Shown here piece after piece: positions 10,823-21,900 of a stretch of 64,000 nucleotides of DNA. The notes under the pieces are model-generated. The model ran no database searches. It worked only from the letters and a program-made list of their open reading frames with translations, and was not told where the DNA came from. The translations under genes were made by a program, and so were the position numbers. Numbering within the stretch: position 1 is the first letter of the stretch; every line of letters starts with the position of its first letter. The stretch lies in assembly GCA_025093555.1 (NCBI GenBank), contig JAIWNF010000036.1:1-64000 (forward strand), written 5' to 3'. This DNA comes from Circinella umbellata. Lineage: Eukaryota; Mucoromycota; Mucoromycetes; Mucorales; Lichtheimiaceae.

Positions 10823-11276
10823 TTGTATTTTTTCCCCATTGTACCAATATCAATATTTGTATCCAACTCTTTTCCAGCTTTGCTTCGTATATATCATTTT
10901 CTTACTTTATCATCATCTTTTATTTTATTTCTTTTATTTTCTCTATTCTTTTATTTTATTTTATTTTCATATCAAAAATCCCGTTTTCTCCCCACCATTC
11001 AATTTCCGACCAAAGTTTTTACAATTGCCATTATGCATGAATTTTCTTTGGACCATCATATCACCATCATCAAGCTCTTTATCCACAATTCCTATCTACC
11101 GTTCTCCTCTTATTTTCCTAGTTTTTCCTCTTGTTAGTTTGCATGAGATTCTACTAGTTTATTTTTTTATTTTATTTTTTATATATAAGTTACATAATTT
11201 CATCCGTACCAAGAGTGCATCAATCATGCTAAGCTTAAGCGACGATGCAGGACTCTTTTAATAAAAACTTTTGAAC

Positions 11277-11290
11277 TACACCAGAAAACC
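11277..11290. repeat. Target-site duplication, 3' copy
   Basis: TACACCAGAAAACC is identical to 5927-5940 and follows the element's 3' end directly. On the minus strand it is a 14-nt orphan 5' fragment of tRNA-Gln. The sequence after it (CTTGTGTATGC) should be the original upstream flank of the tRNA gene. Confidence 0.9.
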
Positions 11291-11544
11291 CTTGTGTATG
11301 CAAAGTTTCAAAGTAACTGATAGTCCAAAGACAAAATACAATAATTTATATATTGAATAAATATAATATAGCATATATTAGTTCTTTATTCTAGATAACT
11401 CAAATATAAAAATATATAATAATAATACTTAGGATCCTTACAGTTTGGGTCCTCCTTATTATAAGAGAAGATATATAAAATAGACTTTTATTAGTAGTAA
11501 GAATTAATAATCCTCTAGTTCAATTCAGACTAATATATAATAAT

Positions 11545-11622
11545 AGCTTCATATATAATAATGGTTATTTAATATTATATTTAGTTCAAAAATATTTCAC
11601 TGACATTTTTGGCATTTTACAG
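11545..11622. repeat. Outer inverted-repeat fragment, left
   Basis: This segment matches, with mismatches, the reverse complement of about 13742-13830. Shared stretches include GCTTCAT...TTTAATATTATAT and TTTCACTGACATTTT. It extends the large inverted repeat outward, interrupted by about 1.3 kb of later insertions between 11623 and 12940. Confidence 0.55.
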
Positions 11623-11733
11623 TAGTAGGGATCTTTATGGTTTAGTTCAGCTTAGTCCTTTAAGAGAACTATTTTGAACCAAAGAACTAATATTATTACT
11701 TTAGTGAAAAATAACAGTAATGTCAAAATATAA

Positions 11734-12032
11734 GGGCAGCCCCAGTAGTGGTGGTAAAATACATTTTTTGTAAAATAGAACTTGTAATGTATCTTTAGCA
11801 GCAGTTGTAAATGGGGTAGCAAAATAGATTGGTTGGAAAAAAATTGACAATTATTTGTAAATTACATACCTACACTTAGGGATGCAAAAAAAAATTCCCT
11901 AATTTTTTTTAGCTCCTCCAAATAGCAACCCACTAATAGTGGTGTGATAAAGAAAAATCATCTAGGTTGCTAAAATGAATGTATTTTGATTCTAAAATAG
12001 AAACAATTATATCTCCACTGCTGTGGTTGCCC
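11734..12032. mobile_element. MITE with TAA target duplication (PIF/Harbinger-like)
   Basis: This 299-bp non-coding element has ends GGGCAGCCCCAGTAGTGGTG and, read inwards from the other end, GGGCAACCACAGCAGTGGAG. That is a 20-bp terminal inverted repeat with 16 matches. It is flanked by TAA at 11731-11733 and 12033-12035. A 3-bp TWA duplication with GGG-starting ends is the PIF/Harbinger (Tourist) signature. Removing it rejoins sequence that matches an uninterrupted copy near 13262, confirming it as an insertion. Confidence 0.75.
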
Positions 12033-12035
12033 TAA

Positions 12036-12205
12036 GTAATATACAGCACTGAAAGGTTGTACATACATCCAAAAAGTATAATAAAAAGAGCAAAAGCTTT
12101 TTTTTTCTAGCTGAATTCAATTTATTATAAAAAAAGCAAATTACTTTCTTTGAATAAAGAATGAAGGTGATGATCCTCAGTTAGGGTGGTGTTGGTATAT
12201 GGGTC
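12036..12205. repeat. Diverged copy of the inverted-repeat spacer
   Basis: The stretch GTAATATACAGCA...AAAGG through AAAAAAAGCAAATTACTT and CAGTTAG matches, with many substitutions, the spacer between the inverted-repeat arms (about 13272-13400). It shows that this repeat family has more than one copy here. Confidence 0.5.
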
Positions 12206-12940
12206 TATTATTAAAGTAAAAACATTAACAAGAACTATTAAACATTTTTGGTTGGTATAGTTGAAAATATTTTTTAATGTAAAGGTATTATAGTAAATGG
12301 AATTAAAAGATTACTATTATTGTTGCATCTATAAACTATAATGTAATCAACCAAAAAAAAAATAAGTAAATGACAATAGTGTTAAATAAAAGAAAGAAAA
12401 GTACTATTGGTATATTCATAAAAATAAATATCTATAAAAACAGCCGTCATATTATTACTGTTATATTTGTAAAAGTAATTATTTTTAATGATCATATTTA
12501 TAGAAGTTAGAGCATTACTGTATACTGTTGCTAGATCTATAGAAGCAATTGTCAGAATAAAAATAATGACCATATTAAATAATAAAAAAAAGTACTATTG
12601 TTACATTTGTAAAAGTAATTATGCACTAGGTATTTATTTCGGGATTTTCTTTTCAGCCTGCCAGAAAAAAAACTACTAGTTCTTTTTTTATTATTCTTTT
12701 CTCTAATACATGTTTTAAAAGAAACATATATATACTTTTGTTACTTGCTTATATAAAAAAAGCCGTATATTCTAATCTTTATACTTTATTTTTGTAATTA
12801 ATGTTTTTTTCTTGTCATAATTTAGAAATCTCATAAATTTACTAAATTATAATGTTGGTTCAAGTCAGTTCCTTCCATTGAACCATCTCGACTATTCTCG
12901 GTTCGGTTCTAGTTCGGTCCTTATGAGGATCCCTATTTCC

Positions 12941-13271
12941 CAGTGTGTTTCAATGACTCTTAATATTAAAAAGTCTATCCTCTCTATTGATGATACTACT
13001 TGACAGCTATGTTAATATATTATTTTATCAATAGCAAAGCATCTAGAATATAATGTTCACATATCATATTGTCATTATTCATTGTTATTAACAAATCGGA
13101 AGACTATCACTGCTTCATATACACATATTGGTTGATATACCCATTCACTGATTAGGATCTAATATAAATACACTTTATATTTTCATTTAATAAACTTCAG
13201 TTTAATTATTGTTCCTTTGGGTCTCGTTGACTTTTATAACGTCTCTTTTATTTATTAATTTTGATCAAAAC
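12941..13271. repeat. Large inverted repeat, left arm (~331 bp)
   Basis: Pairs with 13406-13735 as a nearly perfect reverse complement. Examples are GTTTCAATGACTC, AACAAATCGGAAGACTATCA, GATTAGGATCTAATATAAAT and CCTTTGGGTCTCGTTGACTT. The differences are a few substitutions and short indels. Confidence 0.88.
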
Positions 13272-13405
13272 ATAGTAATATACAGCATCCAAAGGTTTAT
13301 ATATATATATTAGACAAGTAAAGCAAAAAAAAGCAAATTACTTTTTTTAAATAGTGAATAGAAGTAATGATTTTCAGTTAGAATGTTATTAGAGTGTATA
13401 GTGTT

Positions 13406-13735
13406 GTTTTGATCAAAATTAATAAATAAAAGAGACGTTATAAAAGTCAACGAGACCCAAAGGAACAATAATTAAACTGAAGTTTATTAAATGAAAATAT
13501 TAAAGTGTATTTATATTAGATCCTAATCAGTGAATGGGTATATCAAACAATATGTGTAGATGAAGCAGTGATAGTCTTCCGATTTGTTAATAACAATGAA
13601 TAATGACAATAAGATATGTGAACATTATATCCTAGATGCTTTGCTATTGATAAAATAATATATCAACGCAGCTGTCAAATAGTAATGTTAAAGAAGACAA
13701 ACTTCTTTAATATTGAGAGTCATTGAAATGCACCG
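13406..13735. repeat. Large inverted repeat, right arm (~330 bp)
   Basis: Reverse-complement partner of 12941-13271, separated from it by a ~134 bp spacer, so a transcript could fold into a long hairpin. No coding capacity is present. The arms probably belong to a foldback-type or MITE-derived element. Confidence 0.88.
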
Positions 13736-13830
13736 TGAAATATCAAAATGTCAGTGAAACATATTTGAAATATGCTGTATTTAAATATATAATATTAAAT
13801 GACCGTTATAATGAAGCCATTGTACGTTGG

Positions 13831-16800
13831 ATACAACACATAGTTCTACAACTGTTAAAGTGAAAATAGCAATAGGCACTATAGAAGAATATTTTTTTAT
13901 GATATTGTGGTATATATATGTACTATTATATAACTACGTAATCATAATAATTCTAATAAAATTATAATATAAACTGACAAGCAAAGCTTATAATAAACAC
14001 ACACCAGACACCACAGCTGCTTTATAAGTAATCATACATTACTATATAAATAATCATCACTTTATAAATAATCATTATCACTGTATATATAATAATCAGA
14101 ACAGATTGTATATATAATAATACTCATAAATTATATACATCATAAAGATGTTTATTTTTTACTTATATAATAATATACAATAATATAATGCATCTACAAT
14201 GGATAGTAAATATAAAATAGAAACATTGTAACATACCAAATAAATTGAAAACATTTATATCAATATTATTGTCGTTACTGTGTCATCACCATTATTATTA
14301 TTATTATTATATCACTAACAGCCTCATTACGTGTTCCTATTGGCTTATCTAATGCCACTTTTCTGGCAAAGCAAAGACACATTTGTGGCAAAGCAATGCC
14401 ACATTTCTGGTAAAGCAATGCCATATTTCCGGCAAAGCAAAACCACATTTCTGGTAAAGCAATGCCACATTTCCGGCATTGTTAAATAGTATAAATACTT
14501 TTAAATTATTTCAAATAAAATCTTTTCTTCAGTTCTATCTTTACCTTAGTCTTTTAACAATTAAATTGACCTAACAATAGTTTCCTTTGAGCATAAAGTC
14601 TCTTAAAACTCATTATAAGATTTCTCTTTTGTGGATTCAGACGTAATATTCCTGAATATAAGAACTCCCACAACCCATATTTCTATTTTTTATTATATAG
14701 TTTATTACTCAAATACAACAACATAGTGTATTATTTCTTTTTATTTTATATCTTTATACGAAGTATTTCAATCACACATTGAACGCTTCAACATAATATA
14801 TAAAGACTTACATTTAATTAAAAATAATAATAATTATTCGTCCATTCTTTTTATTATATCTCTTAAAATCAGTCCATAATAAAGAATGTATAAGACTCTC
14901 GCAATACCTATTCTTGTTATCCATTTCTTTCTATTTAAATTCTAATCTACTTATTTTTATTCAACTACTTACCTTTTTGTCTTTATATATATATTCCCCT
15001 CTATCTGTCGAATGGCACACGTCAATCCTTCATCTCAGATAATTCAAATATAAACTAAATATATTAACACTAAAATAATCTCACATCGGTTGCTTTCTAA
15101 ATACACAAATAATAATTCTACCACAATGCCATTTCATAACAATATACAAATTCATACTGACAATGGTTAAAAAAAGTTATAGCTCGGTACTTTAGCATTA
15201 CATCCAATGTTATGGACATTTGACATAGTATATATATATATACTGATTAATAAGTACACAACTTGCTTTTTATCCAAGTGTTTAAGTAAATGTATTTTTA
15301 ACAGCACTCTGAGTCATAGCCACTGTCACAGGGTGGTAAGATACTATTTTGGGGCAAATAAAGTATAATCGAGCACCATAAGACAGGTACCACAAAAACT
15401 ATATCGGTCAATTCAGAATAAATAATATAAAACAATTCTTGATACAGTTGATGTAATATATATGGAACCGGAGCTAGGATCGATAAACGGCTGCTCGTAT
15501 ACATCAATTGGCACTAATATTCCTGTATTGTGTTCTTGCTTATATACCGTAAAAAATGATATTTCATTAAAATAATACTGTAACCCTATTGTACCAATTG
15601 AGTTTTTTTTCTTATTTACACGAGTCTCTAAAAAATTGATTGTTAATATATTATTCTTACGTTACAATAACTACATGTTTTTTATATATATAAATAAATA
15701 GTAACAGCTTTCACATCCACACTCAGCTTTATTATAGCAGTATAAACGGCCCAGCTAGTTTTTCTATGAGTACTTTAACTACTAAATGTATTATGGTTTT
15801 TTTATATATTCACATTAAATATACAATAATATTTCAGCTCATCACATAAGTGGTTTATCAAGTTGACTGCTAGTTTCAATAAAAAGACAATTGCGTAGTT
15901 TAATATACCTCTTTAAATAAGTATGTGATTAACCAGTAATATAAAATTAACTCATCTGTCAAACAGAGATATTTTCTGCTTGAATATTGCTTGAATATAG
16001 CCTAAAATATAGAGCGGGCAAGTTTAAAAGTGCGTTGAGTTGCGTTTCTGTAAGCAGTCCAAAGGCCATTAAGGCTCCTAAGCAATTACGATTCAAAGTA
16101 AAAGTAAGTGTGCACACAGCGAGGTAATAAGGCGGGAGATATTTCTTAGCCATGGATTTTTGTAAACTTTGTAATATCTTTAGGTCATAACCATTACAAA
16201 CTTCTTTACACTCATTGTGTTATAAATTGGTAATGTAGTAGAAACGTGGTATAGAGTCTGTTTTCTATAACAGAACTCTATGTGCTTTTGATATGTCTGA
16301 ACAATGATTTATCTTGGGCCAGCCTTACATCACAAGTCCCTTTTAACGGGATAATTCTATCAATGTATTAGTCATTTAGGAAAATATATATGGATGGTAT
16401 AATATTTCTGGTTAATGCGGGCATTCCAGATTAAAAAAAAATAGCTTGGCTGTGTAATTCAAAAAGTATTGTTGTCGTCATAGCATTTTGGTAGTTCGGG
16501 TGTCTAGTTTAAGAATCTCACTGCTTCAGTAGCGTAGTAGCTTGGTTCGGACTTCTCCAGAAATATTGATCAATCAAAGTTTATTAGCTCCAGTAAAGCA
16601 ATATAAAAGAGCTATCATTATTACGTATATACAAATTAGAGAGAATGACACTCAATAATAATAATATATAAAATGTATCATATAGATAATGTAACCCACA
16701 CTAAAGCTGACTAATAACAAAAGTGTATACAGTCGTATTAAAAATATTAAATGAAATTGAAAGAGTTTTTTTATTGATGTCGTTTTTCTTGGTAAATATG

Positions 16801-18929
16801 GATAACTTCCTGTGTTCTGCATAGGCTAGAAATAGCAAAAAAAAACATACTGGAGAAGAATTAGAGATTAGAAACTCTGATATGTATGGGAAACCTAGCA
16901 AATAGAACTTTGCTCAAGGATGTCTAAAAAGTATACTTTGTACTTTGACTTTACTATTGGCACTGGTAACACTTTTAGTAGCAGCTTTTTTTTCTCGAAA
17001 GAAAAAAAAAACTTGATCAATAATCTAATTTTGGTTTTGGACGGATAGTTGCAAATCACTTCTTTCTACATAGTTTTTATTGTTACTATAATTTTATTTT
17101 TAATAGTGCTTTTTTTATTCACAAAACCATAGTAAATTGTATTTATAATAGTTACTGAAAATATTTCCTGAAGAAATACAATCCATGTATAATAAACGTA
17201 CTTTTTTTATTACTTCCACCCCTCGAAATGACGCTGAATAGATTGCGTATGATAAGAATTACTTATGTTCTTGGAGTATCAAGCTACACATTTATCTCAA
17301 AGCTATAGTAATCTCCATATTCAACACGAGCGCTCATTCTAATTTCTTATTTTATTTAATAAACCATAAATATTATTACATATCAAATAAGTTCATTGAA
17401 ATCATTAGTACTTTCCTGATAGTTATGCCCGAAAATTAGGGTCACTTGCCAATTTAGGCATAGTCCATCATTTCAACATTTTCAAGACTCTCTCGAAACT
17501 AAAGAATTGCGACATGAGAACCGAAGTTTTTTTTTATTGGAAACCCTAATGTATTGAATAAGTGGTAAAAAAGGTTATTGGGGTACTTAACTAACATTTA
17601 AAAATCTGTTTGGTTTTTTTCTTAAACTAACATATTTGGATAAAAGAATGGGGGCTTCGGTTTTTCACAACAAACTAGTAATAGTCATAGTACTTCTTGT
17701 AATTATAGTTATATGATGGATGGTATTAATAAAAAGAAAAAATGTTTATATGTATGCATGAGCACAAGTGCGTCCGCTTTTAGTACTGCTATTCTTTCTT
17801 TTTTCGCTTCTTATTTTTTTCGTACTAATCTAAAAATTCCAACCTGAACAGCATAAATGCATGACAATGATCATATTTTTATCTATGTGAACTTATATTC
17901 CAGTATTCACTTTTCTATGTTACTCTAGCTCCGTAATATTTATATGCCAGAATATCCATAAAAATTGCTATTCTATGTTTTTTTACATCCAAATTTTTTT
18001 CCCTTCAACAATTCAAAGCAATGATGCATTACGAAAAGTAATTTCTTTTTTACTGCTATGTGATATGCGTTCGGACGGTCTTGAAGGACTCTTATTTGAG
18101 GCAGAATTTCTAACCATAGCTTTTCCAGGAAATAACGGTTTTAATTATTTGAACGATGGTTAAAGTTTCGATTGTTTTTCTGATCGGATAGCAGGAAAAC
18201 CCCGTTTGAATTAGCTCTTAAATGTACTTAATCTGTGTTTTAGATAATGTTTATTACTATATACAACTGTTAGTATCCATTTTAGTATCTTATTGAAGGT
18301 CATTCCAATAAGATCAACATAGAGATAGTTGCCGAAGTATAGTTACTTAAAAAATATCTTATGTTTCCATTCGTATTATATTACGCGAGACTGCTACGCA
18401 CGTAGTCGGATTAATTTACAAAGGATCATAAGAAAACATCATATACATCACAATATCGCAGTTTATTACTTTGCTCTTACTGGGAATAAGTTACGAAGAG
18501 AAAAAGAAGAACGTAGTCAGGCCTAGTTTGATCTTTTGTTACATAGAACAGGCTATTCATTGCTGTATTTAGAAGCTGTTCCCATAGCATTAGGGACATT
18601 TCCATATAGAAGCTACTACACTCCTTCAAAGCAAAAAATCATTGTTTTTACATAGGTTTAACATATACTGTTTTTCATTATCAGCTTTTCTGCCTCCAGC
18701 CTGGTGGGACTATAGTAGATTTTTGCTAAGCCTTACAAAATAATATTTTTTTCTTAATACGTTTAGTATGCAGTTAAATACTAGTAATAGCACATAAAAG
18801 CAACTGACAACAACAAAGCTGGGAATTTTATTTGATGTAGCGACAGAAAAAAAAATAAAAAGTAAAAAAAAAATATACCCGATAAAACTGTTGTTCTTCA
18901 CAAGTTTTCTTTTTCTGCTCAATTGGTCC
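13831..18929. other. Gene desert with simple repeats
   Basis: About 5 kb without a gene I can support. It contains an (ATT)n run near 14290-14312, the 22-bp tandem repeat at 14355-14478, and chance ORFs of 60-70 codons (for example 15298-15507 and 15959-16153 minus) with no recognisable domain. AT content is high throughout. The last ~100 bp should contain the promoter and 5' UTR of the following gene. Confidence 0.5.
14355..14478. repeat. 22-bp tandem repeat, ~5.6 copies
   Basis: The unit is close to CACATTTCTGGTAAAGCAATGC, repeated with 1-4 mismatches per copy. Alternating TGG/CGG and AAAGCA cores make it easy to see. No function can be inferred. Confidence 0.75.
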
Positions 18930-21900
18930 ATGTCGCATAATGACGACAACAAAAAGGACGCTGGAAAAGCGCGTCCGGAGAATTCTTGCACGATAAATGA
19001 CGATACTTCTAATGGCACAACGGTCAATCTAAAGGCTCAAGGGAATGAAGTAAAAGTATGTACTTCTTTATATATATCATATATGGGGTTGTGATAAAGA
19101 ATTGTATTGACGCGTAATGAATTCACTTAGGTTGTTGAAGCTCGGACGGCTATTGTATTATTGAAATATTCACGGGTATCAACAAAAAACGAATACATTC
19201 AATGGCTTCTCAAGAGCTTGTTCCAACCATTATCAAATAAGGAGAACGACGTATTGTATCGCTATACTATTCCTTCATATATAGGCGTTTATATGGATAG
19301 TTGACAATCATAATACTCATATTTATGTATCTATTTATAATTTACAGATAATGAAAGTATTATATCTTTCAAAAAGTCGAAGGCGTATATGGAGACCAGA
19401 AGGTATACAATCCCAGCTGAGAGAAGTGCGTATTCGAAAAAAGAAAGTTTGTGGACTATTAACTAACGAATTTACAGATGCTTCCTTGACTGATTCAATG
19501 GGCGATCCATCTCATGGTCCTGGAGAAGTATTTGCATTAACACCAAGGACGAAACTCATGACCATAACATACGAATACCGGCTAGTCTATATTCTGGACC
19601 TTAGTTCAAGTCTTGCTACTGTTGGTAGCACAACACCGACGATCTTATTGTCAGGTGCTTTTGAAAGGTAGGTCTCTATGTAGTAAAAACGTGCACAAAA
19701 GTTGTGTAACGCTGATGTTTCACTATTTATTGTGCATTTTACAGTTTACGAAACTCTTTGGAAGGACTAGTTCAATCATTCTCACTTCCTTTATCTGTAA
19801 AAGAAAAAGCAATAGTAAGTAATTGTTATATAGCATTTTAGAGAATATCTAACCTCAATTATTGATATTTGGCTTTTTGAATTTAGTTGCGACCAAGTAT
19901 ACGATTGACCGTAATGGCTGATTGTTCACAATTTGCATCTAATATCAATGTTATTCCTATGCTTGCCGATCATCCAACAATGCGTGTGTTTATGCAGAAC
20001 GTTATTGTTGGCACGTATAACATTCACCATACCGTCTCCAAGCTTTATTCAGAATTCCTCTCGTTTCAAAAAGACATTTCCACTTTTCGAAATTTGATGC
20101 AACGAAAGCGGTCTACCTTGGAATATGACTTAGATGTTGGTGGAGAAGTGGTGACTCCACAAGATGTCAGTGTATTGGATGCAACATCATTACCACCTGA
20201 AAATTCACCAGTTGTTGTACCGTTGCCTCAACAACAACAGCACACATCTTCACAACTGCATCAATCAAATGGGTCTGCTATGCCGACGGCTAATCCGTCA
20301 TTTATTAATAACGACAAAAACGATGGAAATCAGCATAATCGATGTTCAGGGCATCAATCATCCAAGCAAGAAATTTGGGGTATGGGTAAATCAGGTGCCA
20401 ATTTATCGCGTATATTGCATGCTGGTCACTTTGCATTGAAACTATTGCCTCGCGAAGGGCGACCGCAAATAATTTTGATTACGGATGGTGCAATGAAGTC
20501 CAATGTGCATGACAATACATTTGTGCGACAATTTTCTGAAGAGGATGTTACATGCCACATTATTCAAGTTGGGTCTGTCCATAGCTTTATTCCAGGAAGG
20601 AACTTCGGCTTCGTCCCTGACAGTGAAATTCTTATGTTTCTTGCCAAAGCAACAGGCGGATCGTTTACGTATTCAGATCAATGTAAACCAGTTGTAGATG
20701 AACCGACAGTTACACTCAATTCAACGGCAGGATATAATAAAAACAATAGCCAAGATGAGACACAATCTGCTTTTGAAATTGTACCAGCTAATGAAACATA
20801 TATCAAGTCTCCCAATATTTATCACGCCAAGTATCTCTTGCGAGAGTTTACATTGACACCACGGCATCCAGATCTACGACTTTACGATCCAACAGAAAGG
20901 GGTACCGGCCGTGATAGACTTGTCATGGATGAACAGCAAGGACTGTACAACTTTCCATGGGACCCTGCTGCTTCTGGACCTCTAGAGCCATTACGACTAT
21001 TACGTTATCGAGAATACTTATTACCAGCAGAATTCTCACATGTAATTGCGTCACGCGCTAGAGAAGGCTTTACATTACATTCCGTTTCATTCGATAATCC
21101 TAAAAAGACAGCAGCAACAACAGCAACAACAACGTGTACAGCAACATCAGATACCAGTCCTTTACGTACGTTTGACGCCCCGGACTTCAGCTCTGTAAAA
21201 AAAGAGCGTATACAGATTATCATGGTTTTACAATGGCAACCTAACGTTGTTATTGAATATAGAATTCGTGCAACATGGCTACCAGCGATCATTGGTCCTT
21301 TGAGAGAGTTCAGAACTGATCCCCGTTTTCTCCCCAGCAGTATATTCAGTCGTGCAAAAGCACCACGAGCAGAAGTATTCGTACGAACGGATGCAGAGTT
21401 TGCGCACATGCTTCAAAACTGGGATGCCTTTCGACGACGTGCACAGATGATGGGTGTTGTAACTGGAGCTCCTTATCTTAGTGACACGTACAATGCGCCA
21501 GCATACGTCAAAGCTGAAAAACTCAAAAATTATCTGATCGATATATATGAAGGAGATGAAGTACTCAAAACAATTTTGGGTTTCAACAGTAAATATCTTT
21601 CTGGGTTACAGTTGACTGAAGCAAGTCAACAAAAAAACGCATTCATCGAAACATTCCGCAGCTTCTGGGAGAAAATTAATAGATCACCAAATCGTCCACG
21701 GTCACGCAGCTGGTATGATGACAGTTGTATTGATTTGTTACTAGGAGACGTATCACCTTACATGTCACCAAAACTGACGTCTTTGTACAATCAAGATTTT
21801 GTCAACAATGTGGAATATGCCATCAATGAAGCGTTCGAAAATCTACAGCATGTGTTGGGATCATGGGCCGATTTTCAAGGTGCAGATGGTACGTTTGTAC

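Larger units (their letters stand above)
5941..11276 (+). mobile_element. Complete tRNA-targeted non-LTR retrotransposon (APE type, two ORFs)
   Basis: This 5.3 kb element is bounded by perfect 14-bp target duplications. It has a short 5' UTR (5941-6080), ORF1 (6081-7331), ORF2 (7328-10822) and a ~450 nt 3' UTR. It ends in a short AT-rich tail (TAATAAAAACTTTTGAAC) without a long poly(A) or simple repeat. Both ORFs are open with no visible lesion, so the copy may be recent and competent. The layout (gag-like ORF1, APE endonuclease plus RT plus terminal Cys/His knuckle in ORF2) is that of the L1/Tad/I-type non-LTR groups. The position of the cuts implies bottom-strand nicking between tRNA nt 14 and 15 and top-strand nicking at the exact gene boundary. 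Confidence 0.92.

Noticed and set aside
10719..11261. 180-codon ORF across the retrotransposon 3' end
   Set aside because: It overlaps ORF2 out of frame and is Phe/Leu/Tyr/Ser-rich from a T-rich 3' UTR.
11277..11290. Second tRNA gene
   Set aside because: Only nt 1-14 of tRNA-Gln are present; it is the target duplication.
14355..14478. CRISPR-like array
   Set aside because: The units are contiguous without spacers; it is an ordinary minisatellite in a eukaryotic genome.
15959..16153. 64-codon minus-strand ORF in the gene desert
   Set aside because: There is no recognisable motif, no flanking splice support and a length expected by chance.
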